A stretch of 64,000 nucleotides of DNA from Gigantopelta aegis. Lineage: Eukaryota > Mollusca > Gastropoda > Neomphalida > Peltospiridae. Shown here piece after piece: positions 37,326 to 50,216 of this stretch (its first letter is position 1; each line of letters opens with the position of its first letter). Location: assembly GCF_016097555.1 (NCBI RefSeq), contig NC_054704.1, forward strand, positions 49,938,594-50,002,593. The letters run 5' to 3'. Both the position numbers and the translations under genes were made by a program. The notes under the pieces were generated by a model, which was not told the origin of the DNA, made no database searches, and saw only the letters and a list, made by a program, of their open reading frames with translations.

Positions 37326-38877
37326 GATAGATGACAATGTGCCTATCACCAAATTTTAAAATAATGTTACTGTTGTCCTTTATTATTCATGTACTGTTAC
37401 ATATATATACTAGTAGGTCCTACCTACAAGTGTACATGGTGCAGTGAATCTCCTCTAAACAGTAGCCTAAACCCATGTGCCAAGTAAGTTCGATGGGTAT
37501 CCAGTTTACAGGGGGATTGACGTAAAAGTCTTTGTTGTATTATGTTCACTATTAAATAATGAAAAAGTAATAAAACTGTCAGATGAAAACTACAATCAAA
37601 TGTGGATAAAATGATGCAATTTATAAGCACTTAGCTTTGGAGGGAAAATTTACTTTGTTAAAGACACGTTAAAAACAACTAAAAAATAAAATTCATGATT
37701 GTCCAGTCACTGCTGTAAGGAATTCCAATCACGTTCGCAACTCAAATAACTTTATAATAACAATGCTAGTGATACTACTTCAAAATAAAAGAATCCATTT
37801 AACTTTGGTTGCTTAATTGACATTGTGTGAAAAACGCAACACAAGCTGAAGTGAAGGTACCATAGAGTGACAATGAACCCGGAGATTTGTCCAAGGTAAT
37901 TTTCTGCCTAAATGACGACTGCTACCTTCGGGACCATGTGCTTTCATAGGTACAATTTACATTAAATAAACACTATGGAACTAGATAATTCGTCTACTGT
38001 TCAGTTTAGAAGGATAGGCCAAAACATTCATTTAAAGGATGCGTTGGTCGTTGAGCCATTCATCGGGTCTATTAATAGACATGGGGAAACTCTTTTCCTC
38101 GGAAAATGCAAAGGCGTTCTAGTAATAGTTCATGAATAAGCATGTGCATGACATGGTAAAAACAACAACAGCAAAACCACCTTTAAATATGCATTTTAAA
38201 ACATATTACATACGTCAGACTGCTTCAAGACAGAAATACTTACTCTTAATATTAATTAGGTTTGTGATTACCAAAGCTTGGCAAATGACACATTTGTAGG
38301 CCTACTGGGCAACGTCCATGACAAGACACTTATTTAGGCCCGTAGGAACGACATCTGGAGTGGGAGATGGTCACAACCTCAGTGGTGGGGAGACAAGACA
38401 TATTTTTACTTTTATTTATACAGAAAGGATATGTTATTTCCAGACTTGTTCTGATAATAAATCAACAAGAAACCACGTGATCTGGCTTATCCCGCCTTTT
38501 CACGGGTCTGCTGATCGATCGTAATTCTGTTTTGCCATACACAATTATTTTGAAGTAACTTATTTAATAAAATTCACTGCAGAGATATATATAAATATAA
38601 CTTACACTTAAATAATAAAATGATAAATGTTAACTAATATGGGTTTTTTAATCTGTTGATTAAATAAATTATTTATGTCAGCCGAGACGTTTCGAGTGGG
38701 GAATTCGGAACTCAATTGTAACTCCAAGGTATTCCAAATATTCACGAGCTAAGACTACTGATATTGTGTTATTAAGACCATGTTTATTTAACTCTCAAAC
38801 CAAGATATTTGTATAACATTCTGCGACGAGACACCGCTGATTTTTTTTTTTACATACAACCATTGCTAAAAATTATT
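37326..38877. other. Non-coding stretch
   Basis: No exon, RNA gene or structured repeat recognised. Confidence 0.4.
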
Positions 38878-39118
38878 GATGGTCCTGTATGCAAGATATG
38901 GTCAGGACAAGGATTTACTGTTATGTGCAGTAGACCGTGAGAAGTAGGTCGCAGTGACCTAGTAATAGTACGTAACACATCGCCATCCCAAGTTATTCGT
39001 ACATGTGAGATTTGATGGTCTTGTATGCATCTGTATGCAAGATATGGTCTAAACAAGAAAAAAGTTAACAGATGGATGTATGTATAGACGGACGGATGGA
39101 TGGACAACGCCATACCAC
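38878..39118. repeat. Dispersed repeat, longest copy
   Basis: Begins GATGGTCCTGTATGCAAG and ends with GACGGACGGATGGATGG and CAACGCCATACCACAGC, features of a common marine-invertebrate repeat. Confidence 0.7.
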
Positions 39119-39685
39119 AGCTTCATATGAGTATTGAAGGAGCACACTACTTAGACATGGCAAAAGTAACACTGACTTTCAGGGTGTCAATTTAATATGT
39201 TGAGATCATATGATGCCTCAAATTAGGAGATATATATCTTACTGTGGAAAAAATTACCATAACTGTTGACTTTTATAATAACAAAAGCAATATGCACACT
39301 TTAACAACAATTTGTGACATTTTGAAACAAAAAAGTAAGAAAGACTAGGTATTTTGAAGAAAATGTAGGAAAATAGGACAGAGACCAAAAAGTAGGAAAA
39401 GTAGGATCGCTGGACAGCTATTAAGTAAGGAATAAACTACGAAGAGACTATTGTAGTCTCTGAGTAATTTATTTCACTTAAACCTAAATATAGAAATACC
39501 GGCTATTCAAACATATAGCTAACTTATTGGCGTGCTCAGTTTGAAATGCATTTTTCTACATGTCGGCTTAATTCATGACATGCACGTGAAATCTTGTCAT
39601 GCACACGTTAACGTTTTCCTCACGTGACTGCTTATTGGAGACAAAAGACAGTCGATCGCGCACATTGTATCATTTTATTGCACTG

Positions 39686-42316
39686 ATGAACAGCATGCTA
39701 GAAATGGATTCTGGTGATGATTTGTTTTTGACCCAGCATTACTTCAAAAATGAAAATGTTTCGTTAAATGACATATGCACTGACTCCGATTTTGAAGATC
39801 TTTTAAAAGTAAAAGGTGATTTTGATATCGAATTAACTAATACTAATGATTCGGATGAAGAACTTTTGAAAGCCACGAAAGAAATATTAAATGATGACCA
39901 AACTAATTCTGTACACGCCAATAGTAATGATTCCGATGAAGAACTTTTGAAAGCCACGCAACAAATAGAGAACAATATTGCCAATGGGCGTTTCGGCAAA
40001 CCATTAACTGAAAAAGAGTATTACAATTTAGAAAACTCGGGTAAAAACAAAAACCCCGAAAAGAAGGGTCAGTGAGCGGTTAGAATTTTTGACTCGTGGC
40101 ATCGTGAAATGCGGGGTGTGTGTTCCGATTTTGGAAAAAGTCTTCTGAATCTGCCCGTTACGGATTTGAATAGAGAGCTATGTTTTTTTGTAACAGAAAT
40201 TAGAAACCAAAAAGGCAAAGAATATCATGGTAACACTATTAGTGAAATACTCATGTCACTACAGCGCTTTTTGAGACAAAATGGCAGGGATGTCAACTAA
40301 GTATCTCCCGGTATTTGATAAAATCTCCTTTCACCTGTGCGGGAGACAATTTCTCCTGTTAAATGACATTTTTGTAAGCATATAAAAAAATCGATCCTCT
40401 TTTGTCAAAATATCATACGGGAAGTAACTCTGCCTTTTTTTCTCATTCGGAAAATGTCGACTACTTTCGGTTTCTGAGAATGTAACAGGCCGAATTGTCC
40501 CGACTGTTTAACCTTTGCCGAAGTGAGAATTGTAGGATAGCCTATTTATATTGTTAAAAAAAGCACATGGAGTTTATAAAATGACGTGTTATTATGTTTG
40601 TTGTCATCGTAATGGCTACGAAGCGTGTTCCCGCTAATTCAACAGGCTGTGTATTGACATTCAGTGTTGCCATATAAAAAAAACTATCCAATTTAGTTCT
40701 AATAACACCTCTGAATTGTAAAATGTCTTCCCACTGGATTACATAATGCAACTATGACAAATCTGAACTGCCAGACTCCCGAGTTGACAGCGATATACAC
40801 AATGCATGTTAAAATCACATGTCACAGCAAGACAACGAAAAGATCAATTAGCTGTATAAACATACTTGTGTCAGTTAATTTTGTATGTTTGTGCAGTAAA
40901 ATGTTGGTTATAAGGGTACACTTCAAGAAATTATTTTTGTACAATTAAAAAAATGTTGTGTTTGACATTGACATAAAGTTACTCACGGAAATGGGTATAA
41001 TTCCTGTATATTTCACACGATGTCCGTAATGAGGTTTTACTTATCATTAATGAAAATTCAATGTTTATTGCATCATTATAATGATTTCAAATAAGTACCA
41101 CGCCACCGTTCCTCATTATAGTAAAAAACTGAATATTAATTTTTAAGATTTATATAAATTTGTCTTTGGTACTTAGGTACACTAACCACAAATGATAATG
41201 TAACGCAACCTGTAAGGCTGTAAGTGTAATACCGTAAATGTACTAATTAATTAATTTGTTTCTTGTTCATGTTCTTAACATTTTTGGATAAAATATTTGG
41301 GGTTTTTTAAAATATGTATTAAATCATAATAATATTTAAACTTTAAAAATAAAAAATAAAATGGTTAATTAATTATTATTATTATTTTTTTTTTTTGCAA
41401 AGATCTAAGGTTAACAAGTATATATGACATTATATAGTATTCATATAACCTATTGTAATAATGTTGTTTTTAAATCTTGCGATTTTGGGTTAAATTGTGT
41501 GAATTTAAAAAAATCTCCTGCTTTTTGACAAAATCTCCTGCTTTTTCAACACACACCTCCTGCTTTCTCTTGACTAAAGGTTGATAGGTCTGGTGACTCA
41601 ACTTCAATAGTGATTTCGAATTCAGTGGTTTACGAAATATTTACAAGGTTTATGGTACTGTTCTGTTCCCGTTGGGCGACACCTTCTATCAGGAGTTGTC
41701 AGGCGGCTCTGTGAGAATGCCGGATTCAATGGGTTCTACACCAATCACTCCCTTCGTGCCACGACGGCCACCCGGTTGTATGAATGTGGCATTGATGAGC
41801 AACTGATAGCTGAACGGACTGGTCATAGGTCTTCAGCTATTCGAGGGTAAGTATCATTGATGTCCTCAGCTAAAGGGCCGTATAACAGTTTTCGGTTGTA
41901 ATGGAGCCTTTCGGACATTATAATTATAGAACGTACATGTATATATCAAGTTAGGAATTTTCTGCTAACTACGCAATTGCAAAATATCAATAATTCAAAG
42001 GGTGTCTTGTAAAAAGTAATTTATTCAGGTTTTTTTTTATAGCATAGAAGAAAATTACATGTTTCTAATCCTCATTTGCAGGTACAAAAGGACGAGCGAC
42101 GATTTGCTCAAAATGGTAGATGACGTGGTACAACAAAAGTTTTTCGCGACCACCAACAGTTTGAAGCCACCCCCTTACAGCACTCCTCTTCGTCAACAGG
42201 CCGGTCGATCCAATAATGCAACAGTAGTGTCAACAGATGCATCCAACGCCGTGCAACAAAGTTGTGTTCAATTCGTGGTTGAGCGTAATGGTACGAAAGT
42301 GACATTCAACATGTAA
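39686..42316 (+). pseudogene. DUF3504/Crypton-type tyrosine-recombinase gene, left copy
   Basis: Such proteins derive from Crypton DNA transposases. The visible parts, in order: an acidic N-terminus (39686-40072) with two NDSDEELLKAT repeats; the same frame, after a TGA at 40073-40075, continues AVRIFDSWHREM and LNRELCFFVTEIRN...EILMSLQRFLRQNGR to 40300; a 1.3-kb interruption follows; then 41611-41846 (PVGRHLLSGVVRRLCENAGF, TNHSLRATTATRLYECGIDE, ERTGHRS), which splices in phase to 42082-42316 (GYKRTSDDLLKMV to VERNGTKVTFNM). The HxxR of NHSLR, the His of TGHRS and the Tyr of GYKR fit the recombinase active site. The TGA sits where a Trp is usual (WAVRIF). Lysine and first-arginine regions are missing from view. 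Host-domesticated gene or Crypton relic cannot be decided. Confidence 0.65.
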
Positions 42317-42766
42317 ACTGGATAAAAATGCTATTAAAATAACATTTTTGAAATTAAATTTTGTTTGTAATGTTTCGCCTCTTGCTGACCTCATTGAGAG
42401 CTGGGCGCCAATAAGTAAAAGTAGGACACCAATACACATAAAATATTGGACAATTCTGACACTTATTGGAGTCCAATTTGCACATATTGGTAGTTGTTTC
42501 AAGTTTAATATGAATTATAGCAGCAATTCTGCTTTAAATATACACATAAACATCAGTTATTAAAGAACATTATGTAACTCACTAATGAGGTCTTGACACA
42601 CTTCTCGTGTTGGGGAATCAGTCGACCTGAGCAGAGTACAGCACCTCGCTGGCACAACACACAAAACCTGTTGATATGAAGGAGAATTTTCAGTCATTGG
42701 ACAGCGATGAGGTCAAAGTCAGGTGTCATACACAAAAAAAGACTCATGAAAAGTTTAGGGAGATCT

Positions 42767-43692
42767 AATTATTACCCATATGGTTAAATCTATCTTGGCA
42801 CATATCCAAGTGATACGTCCCACTAGTGCGCCAGGTGGGACATAACACTTCGTGACGTCAACGACTGGCCCATGCACTACAACCTAACAGGAACGTCAAC
42901 TAGACGAGTTGAGTGATATAAATTAAGATCGATTATGGGTAATAAATAGGATATAAAACTCGCTACCATTTCGTATCATGTTTATGTTCCTCATGAAATA
43001 ATTTTTATTGTCACTCGCTAAAGCTCGTGACAACTAAAAAATTATTTCACTTGGGACATAAAAATGATACGAATTGGAAGCTCGTTTAATATCCTATAAT
43101 TATGTCTTGTTGGCAGTCCATATCAGCTGGCCTTGTATTAAATCTTGGCTAATTCAAGTTTGCCTCAGTCAAAAGATGAGACCTTTTTAAAACTTTCATT
43201 AAAATTTTTTAAAATTTTAAATTTTAATAATGTTCATATTTTAATTTCATGAAATTACTAATGGATCGATTAAAATCAGTTCAACTAAAAATGGAAGAAG
43301 ATACCTAAAGGGTTCATTGTTCATACTTACAAGAACATTATGACCACATGTTTATCAGTGAAACTACCGAGCCAGGACATTATCGTTTTTCTATTTTTGA
43401 GAAAGTTTAGAGCTTCAGAATTATAGGATATTAAACGAGCTTCCATTTTGTATCATGTTTATGTCCCGAATGAAAATTATTTCACGAGGTAGTAGCGAGT
43501 TTTATATCCTATTTATTACCCACAATCGATCTTAATTTATATCACTCATCTCGTTTCGTTGACTTTTCTGTAAGGTTGTAGTGCGCTAATTGATGACGTC
43601 ATCATGTGACGTCAAAAGTGTTACGTCCCACTTGGCATTCTAGTGGGACGTATCACTTTGATATGTACGAAGATATTTATAACATATGGGTA
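42767..43692. mobile_element. Long-TIR transposon in the left arm, about 0.93 kb
   Basis: The ends TTATTACCCATATG and its complement continue into imperfect arms of about 300 bp sharing GATACGTCCCACTAG and CGAGTTTTATATCCTATTTA. The middle is unrelated. No transposase. The mirror copy is at about 57640-58565. Confidence 0.75.
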
Positions 43693-43853
43693 ATAATAAG
43701 TAATTTGACCTTGTAAAGATTAGATCTGCTTCTTCATTTGTATTATAACTGATGTAATGCTAACAGACTGTGAACGCTAAAGTCGATCTGTTGGTGCATA
43801 CCGATTCTACAATGACTGATTCCCAACCGATTCCCAACACTAGTGCTACCTAC

Positions 43854-43969
43854 CAGTGGTGCAGCAGGCCAGTTTCCTCAGTCTGATTCCCCACAGACAG
43901 CAACGCACCCCGATTGATGAGGGCCTCCTCCTTTACAGCCAGCTCTTGTTTAAGTTTCTCGATTATAAG
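43854..43969 (-). pseudogene. Coiled-coil exon b, left-arm copy
   Basis: Mirror of 57365-57479. The acceptor is TTTTAAG, and GTAGGT follows the exon. It would encode EKLKQELAVKEEALINRG, but one extra A (116 versus 115 bases) shifts the frame near its end. It may be an assembly error or real decay. Confidence 0.55.
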
Positions 43970-44132
43970 CTTAAAACAAAACAGTTTTTAGATCTTAAAA
44001 AGCAAAACTGCAGGATATCTTCTTGAAAATCTACTCCCCTTTTATGAAAAATTTGTCTTAAAACATGAAAAGAAAATTTTAGACGACCCATCAAAGAATA
44101 TATTTTTAATTAGCTTTTAGTCAGAGATTTAA

Positions 44133-44308
44133 AGTCCTCTCTGTCGGATTGTGCATATAAAAAATACCTTGCTACTGATGGAAAAATGTAGTGGGTTTCC
44201 TCTCTAAGACTATATGTTACAATTACCAAATGTTTAATATCAAATAGCTGATGATTAATAAATCAATATCAATGTGTTCTAGTGGTGTAGTTAAACAAAA
44301 CAAACTTC
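44133..44308 (+). mobile_element. SINE 3' half
   Basis: GTGCATATAAAAAATACCTTGC to GTTAAACAAAACAAAC. Mirrored at about 57020-57200. Confidence 0.75.
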
Positions 44309-44441
44309 CTGATTGGTTAACAATGGTTTTTCTAAGAACTGTTCTTCATTAAAAAAAAATATATATATATTATTAACTAATTAAACAAATCTATGCATTA
44401 TGTTTTATCAATGGAACATAAGAACCTATCAATAGTCCTAC

Positions 44442-44471
44442 CTGTAGCTCTTCAATATTGCCGTTATGTTG
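44442..44471 (-). CDS. Coiled-coil micro-exon a, left-arm copy
   Basis: Thirty bases between CTTTTAG and GTAGGA encode QHNGNIEELQ, in phase with exon b. Related micro-exons are at 55709-55738 and 56865-56895 on the plus strand. The function of the gene is unknown. Confidence 0.5.
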
Positions 44472-44555
44472 CTAAAAGAAAACAACAACCAGTTAAATAA
44501 TTTACCAACACATTTTTGAGCACAATCAAATTATTATATAGAGAATAATACATGA

Positions 44556-44772
44556 GTGTCCGTTAGATACCATTTATCTCACAAGTTGTTTTAAAATGTA
44601 TCCAACGAGCGAAAACGAGTCCGATATGTTTTTAAACAACGAGTTGTGAGATAAATGGTATCTAACGGACACGAATATATTATTCTATTTCTTACATATC
44701 CTCAAAAAAAAAACCTATTTGTTTTAAAAGCAAATTTAACATCTTTATTGACTAAAAGATATTTACAAGTAC
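44556..44772 (-). mobile_element. FB foldback element, hairpin end, left arm
   Basis: Hairpin of GTCCGTTAGATACCATTTAT and its complement, then TTACATATCCTC. Matches 56590-56804 in the right arm. Confidence 0.75.
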
Positions 44773-44779
44773 AACCCAA

Positions 44780-45504
44780 GATACGTGGGTTGTGGTCAAA
44801 ACGATACTAAAACTTGTAAATTCAAGTTAATGTGCATTAATAGTAAAAAAAAAAAAAAACTTGTTATTTTCTAAATATGCATAAATCCATCGAAACATGA
44901 TCAATTTGGGGATCTTGTCCAATTTTTCCCAGCAATACAGTTTTTAAAGTCGTTTGTCGTAACGTTTCCTAGACTAGTTTTTATACTACACGTTAAATCG
45001 CATTACCACTTAAGGATCCAGTCAAAATAGTTTTGCAAACGTTTAGCGAAAAACATGGTCGAATTTCAGCCAGATCGAGCAGAAAAAACCGTTCACTAGA
45101 CTGCTTTATGCCCCAACTAACCAGATCGGGGAACAGTCAAATAGTCAGCAGAGTTAGCACAGCTTGCTGTCACTGAACATCGTGATAATTTCCACCTGGC
45201 TCGGGCTTCAGACAATATATATATAGTGTGACAAAATATATCTGGTGTTGGTGTATTCATGTCGAGCGGTGCCACTGTAACTTATAAACTCTTTCCCCAA
45301 TAATTTGTACTCTCTTTATTCTGTATTATTTGTCTCTTTCCTGTAACCATATATCTTTAATCTATATTTCTTTTCGGTACATTATTACTTCTCTAATCTG
45401 TATCTCTTTCCTGCACATTACCTCTCTACAATAATCTATATTTACTTCCTGTACTAAATCTCTTTAATCTTTATCTTTTCCTTCCATTATAGAATTATGA
45501 TGAA
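44780..45504 (-). mobile_element. Gypsy-related terminal region, fossil, left arm
   Basis: Inverted relative of 52797-53520, which follows the Gypsy pol remnant on the right. It is broken, and truncated by the N gap. Whether this stretch is a whole LTR is not clear, because no terminal TG...CA pair or target duplication is evident. Confidence 0.6.
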
Positions 45505-45704
45505 NNNNNNNNNNNNNNNNNNNNNNNNNNNNNNNNNNNNNNNNNNNNNNNNNNNNNNNNNNNNNNNNNNNNNNNNNNNNNNNNNNNNNNNNNNNNNNNN
45601 NNNNNNNNNNNNNNNNNNNNNNNNNNNNNNNNNNNNNNNNNNNNNNNNNNNNNNNNNNNNNNNNNNNNNNNNNNNNNNNNNNNNNNNNNNNNNNNNNNNN
45701 NNNN
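45505..45704. other. Scaffold gap of 200 N
   Basis: Exactly 200 N, the size of a placeholder rather than a measured gap. It adjoins the inner end of the left arm. Confidence 0.99.
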
Positions 45705-46065
45705 GGTCTTGTTCTGTTCAATGTTCTGACGGATGCACTTAGGTCGTCGCTTGTTATTACTAACACTTCAATACGTGAGGGTTACCTAACACCTGCATCC
45801 CTGGTGGCTACGTCTTCCCACCCTGTCAGAACCAGCATGAGATGTGGCTACGGCCTCCAGGTCCTTTGTTCTAGGAGCCGCTCCTGCCACTGGTGACGGA
45901 TGCTACCATTCTGGTTGTTATTACTAACATTACCTGCTTTGGTTTGTGATGGGCATCCCTGGGAGGAGAGCTTACCAAGGTTGGCCTTATTCTTCAGCCT
46001 CTTTCCGGTTTGAGGAGTTATCACAAGCATCTACGGATCTCGGCACCCACCACCATCTGTTGAAT
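45705..46065. other. Unassigned GC-richer stretch
   Basis: Contains two related segments, GACGGATGCACTTAGG...TTGTTATTACTAACAC and GACGGATGCTACCATTC...TTGTTATTACTAACAT, so it is partly duplicated. No gene recognised. Confidence 0.4.
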
Positions 46066-46371
46066 GCTGCCCTTGTTTGAGGACAGGTAATGTGAAAAGA
46101 AATTGAGAAAACTTGGAGTGTTTTCTCTATTATAGATACATTACCTGTCCTCAAGATTTCATCCCGCCCGGGCCTCCCCGCTTCCTGTTCTCTGTGCGAT
46201 GCGCTCAGGGAAAAAGAAGGACGTTACAGGCATGTGACCAGAACTAGAGAGCAGTATGCAGTAGAAGAATTTAGGCCATCCCATTGGCTGTTGGGATGTT
46301 CGGACCAGACCACTTGCGTGGGGGGGGGGGGGGGGGGGGGAGGTGCCCTTGTTTGAGGACAGGTAATGTAT
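46066..46371. repeat. Inverted and direct repeats of TTGAGGACAGGTAATGT
   Basis: Direct copies are at about 46075 and 46353, with an inverted copy at 46138-46154. The last pair encloses GAGAAAACTTGGAGTG-type sequence. A 20-G run lies at 46320-46340. Confidence 0.65.
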
Positions 46372-46397
46372 CTATAAAAGAAAACACTCCAAGTTTT

Positions 46398-46572
46398 CTC
46401 CATTTTATATGTACCATCCCACAGACAGGATAGCATATACCACGGCCTTTGATATAGCAATCGTGATACACTGGCTGAAACATGAAATAGCCCAATGGGC
46501 CCACCGATGGGATCGACCCCAGCCCGACCGTGCATTAGGCGAGCGCTTTACCACTAGGCAATGTCCCGCCCA
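46398..46572 (-). mobile_element. SINE head half, minus strand
   Basis: GTACCATCCCACAGACAGG to GGCAATGTCCCGCCC, the complement of a tRNA-like head and part of the body. Confidence 0.75.
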
Positions 46573-46692
46573 GAGCCTTCCAAGAAGGCATCCTGCAATT
46601 TGTTGGTTCTTGCTCTGGGAAGTTTAAATCTCTGACTAAAAAAAATAATAATAAAAAATTCTACTTAAAATCTAAAACTGTTTTGTTTTAAG

Positions 46693-46804
46693 ACTCACAT
46701 TGACCATCTCCAAACCGAACTTCGAGCTGCAAGAGAGGCCCTGTTGGCAGCGTCTGTTGGCATTCAAACGGAGGCATGCTGCTGCAGCACTACCGGCATC
46801 ATTG
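46693..46804 (+). CDS. Coiled-coil exon, paralogue of exon b
   Basis: 112 bases between TTTTAAG and GTAGGT encode THIDHLQTELRAAREALL and end CCCSTTGII. The splice phases (0 in, 1 out), the flanking TTTTGTTTTAAG and the following GTAGGTAGCACTAATGTTGG match exon b at 57365-57479, so these are duplicated cassette exons of one coiled-coil gene or gene family. The rest of the protein is not recognised. Confidence 0.5.
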
Positions 46805-46855
46805 GTAGGTAGCACTAATGTTGGGAATCGGTTGGAATTCCATCATTGATCATCG

Positions 46856-46936
<81 letters not shown>
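46856..46936. repeat. (TA)n microsatellite
   Basis: About 39 TA units inside a fragment of the GGGAATCGGTTGG hAT-like repeat. Confidence 0.95.
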
Positions 46937-46940
<4 letters not shown>

Positions 46941-47393
46941 AAGATAAAAATATGAACAGTACATGCATTAAATTTTTAAATTTTTACATTTTCTATGAAG
47001 GTTTTTAAAATGTTTCACCTTTTGATTGAGATAAATTTAATTAGCAAATACTTTCTTTTCTTTCTTTTTTGACATTACAAACATGAGATGAATTGTAAAG
47101 CCACAGCATTTCTATTTTGCTTGTTCTTTTGTCAGACATTGCCTTTTCAGACAAAGCTTGTCCGTAGGACAATGCCCAAGAGAGTGCTAAGAGAGTGCTG
47201 AGAGAGTGCTTGAAGAAAAACTACATGAGATTGTAAGTACTTAAAGCTGCAGTCACTGGAATATTTTTACTATTTGAGTAATTTGAATAGATTATCCAGT
47301 TCTGTTTAGTACATATAAGGCCCACCACACTGCTATGGTTTCACGCTTGCTTATCTACATTATCTAGGTCAACTACAAAGGCAGTGGGCATCA

Positions 47394-47640
47394 GGTCAGG
47401 TCAGGTCAGGTCATAGTTTTTTTTACGTGCACAATCAGAGCAAGCTGTTGTAGCGCATGCCTGTCATGGTCACAAGAAAGGGGTTGGGGTGGGTGCAAGA
47501 GAGCACCAGCAGCCTGACCAAGGTCGGTAGAGGGCGGGGCTAGTTTTGGTGCTATTGAATATGAAAGTCCCGTAGGATTAAACCAAAAAGAAAGGTTGAG
47601 CAGTTTTAATGAAAGAATTTGGGTGCATTTTGAATGGTCC
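47394..47640. mobile_element. Probable SINE-like repeat with CAGGT tandem
   Basis: CAGGT units precede a T run and GAGCAAGCTGTTGTAGCGCA, a stretch I associate with a dispersed molluscan repeat. Weak evidence. Confidence 0.4.
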
Positions 47641-47875
47641 ATGAAAAAAACAAAGGGGAGCTACATATAATTTTTGAATTTAGTATATCGAGAGTAGCTC
47701 ATTATTGGAACCGAGACTGCTTATGGCTGTTGATGGCCAGCTATTCGATTCACTTAGCAGAACACTAATCCAAATGTGATATCAAACAAATTTGACCGTC
47801 TTGATTGATTGGACATCTGATAACTCCAAAACATATCCACAGAAGTATGATATATAATTTTATAAAAAATGTTTT

Positions 47876-48012
47876 ACATACGTTGTTTTCGCTTCCTATT
47901 TACTGCACACGTTTATGTTGCGCAAGAATATATACCTCGCTGATGTTCTTGCGCAAGATAAACGAGTGCAATAAATAGGAAGCGAAAACAATGTATTATT
48001 CTGTATTTATTA
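47876..48012. mobile_element. Palindromic MITE
   Basis: The arms TTGTTTTCGCTTCCTATTTA and its complement enclose a second inner pair TTGCGCAAGA. Hairpin-forming, non-coding. Confidence 0.7.
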
Positions 48013-48609
48013 CATACATACATTTTATTTTTTGGGAAAAACGTTCATGGATTTACTTAACAGTAAAAATCATAATCTGCAGCAGCCTGGTGTAATGTTT
48101 CAAATATGATGTGACATAATTTGTAAATCATATATGATGTCAATAACTAAAAGGCGTTAACTCTAGTACAAATTAAAAGGAAGGATAACTGTTCTGAAAA
48201 GTTTAATAATTCCTAAAATAATACATCTGTTTATAGCTTTACGTAACCCAAGTGAACCACTAATCAAATATTTAAATACATTAGTCTTTAAATTTATTTG
48301 GTACAACAGTACTGAAAAGTTAGCATGCAGTTTAATAACTCAAAACTATAAAGATGGCGGAATTAAAATGATAAACGTAACAAATTACATTATAGCACTT
48401 TAAAATGCATGGGTGCGACGAATGATTATTAATAACCCAAAGTGGACTAATCTCTTTAAATCTATTATAGGTATATATCTATATTCAATTTAATTATACA
48501 TGGCGACTATTTCATTACTTTTAAACTTGAACAAATACTAAATACATTTTGGAGAGATACATTACACAGCTGGTTACAGATACAACAAAAACGACAACCA
48601 CGTAATATA

Positions 48610-48691
48610 CTGTAAAACGGGTAATATTCGCGGGAGTAAATTTTCGCGACCAGTCAATTATAGCCATTTCACGGTTTGTAATTTTCGCGGC

Positions 48692-48733
<42 letters not shown>

Positions 48734-49689
48734 AAAAAAATTCTCAAGTCAGTAAAAAAGAAGGAAATAAAGAAGGAAAAAGAACAAATGCAATACTACT
48801 GCATACTTTTTAATCCACAAAGATAAAAGAAGTGTGACTGACTTAGCCTAATAGTATTTGACCGATAACCAAGAGGTACAATCACATGCATTTTATCTCG
48901 AGATGGCCACTTGGCTCATGCACAATGAATGACTGTAATCTCCCATAAGTGTTCTAATTAATAAATTTCAGTTGTTGAAAACGTCTCATCTATTTTGTTT
49001 GTGTACACACATTCTCAAAAGTACCAACGGATTAAGCTTACGTCAAGACATCGGAATGAGTCGGTCATTTCGATTGGTCAGATAAAACTAGTAGGATGTA
49101 CTAATTTCTAAACGTTTACTTACGAATTAATATACAGAATTGACTTAGAAAATGTTTGTTAAAAAAATATTTTAGCTTCAATCTTCACAAAAGTTCTGTA
49201 ACGTTAATATGGCAGGTTCAATTCTACATTGGTTAAAAAAAAAAAAAATGCTAGTTAACCTGAAACTGTCGGTTTATCCGACCCCTTAATGTGTTCAACG
49301 ATTGAAGATGTTCAGTGTACACAGGCCGCAAATGATGCAGTTGATAAGTTAAACTCTGTAACAAATCGGAAAAGAGTGGCTTGTGAGTGGCTTTCGTGAA
49401 GCTGGTCTTCTAGTAGTAGTAGTACTGATTTGGAAATGTTTTTTTTTTTTATTATTATTTTTTTTTTTTAATTCTCACAGCTATTGATTGGATACTTACC
49501 AGTGTTGATTTTGATTTTTGAAACAAATTTGTGAGTAAATGAAATGTGTTAACCTTATTTTTGTTTGTGTTTTTTTTTTTTTAAAGATGATACTAGTATT
49601 AATATTCGCGTGAGTTTAATTTTTGCGGTCAAATTAAAATCGCGAAAAACGCAAAAATTACACCCACGCGAATATTACCCGTTTTACAG
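48610..49689. mobile_element. TA-target DNA transposon nested in the LINE, 1.08 kb
   Basis: The ends CTGTAAAACGGGTAATATTC and its complement are perfect over more than 20 bases, flanked by TA (48608-48609 and 49690-49691). Removing it restores PRNIDDILG in the LINE frame. No transposase frame, long T runs. The end resembles CTGTAAATCA at 3625. Confidence 0.88.
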
Positions 49690-50216
49690 TAGATGACATT
49701 TTAGGTATTAATATTTGGTACAACAGTAAATTATGTATAGATCCAAAAAAAAAATTCTATAAAAAATATCTTAAAACTGGTATCATATTTATAGGTGATC
49801 TATTGAATGAACAAGGAGACTTCCTAAAATACGAGGATTTCATAGCAAAATATCACATACCTACAATTTTTTTTGCAATATGCTTCATTAATAAATGCTA
49901 CTAAATCTTTTATACATAACTTAAACAATTTAATGGATGATATTTTTACATCAACTAAGCATGTTGTTAAACGACAAAAGTGGCAGCAAACATATATACG
50001 ATATACTAAATACTAGAATAATAAAACCAAAAGCACAAATAAAATATGCAAATGAGGGGTTTATATATAATATACAGGAAAGGGAAACGTTTTATACTCT
50101 CCCTTTCTATTCCATAGCGTGAAAGATACATCTTTAGCATGGTTTCAGTATAGAATTTTGCACAGAATCCTGGCGACTAACAAATTCTTACATATGATCC
50201 ATTATATTGATTCTAA

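Larger units (their letters stand above)
40113..45504. repeat. Left arm of a large inverted duplication
   Basis: Starts at GGGGTGTGTGTTCC and is the near-identical complement of 52795-61214. For example, the frames 42059-42316 (+) and 59016-59273 (-) differ by one residue. The outer breakpoint cuts the recombinase gene. The inner end coincides with the N gap. Paired coordinates add up to about 101,330 over the first 4.6 kb. Confidence 0.92.

Noticed and set aside
45464-45766. Open frames crossing the N gap
   Set aside because: They exist only because N is read as an unknown residue.
47155-47225. Possible exon between TTTTCAG and GTAAGT with GAGAGTGCT repeats
   Set aside because: No frame stays open through the exon in the phase needed after 46693-46804.
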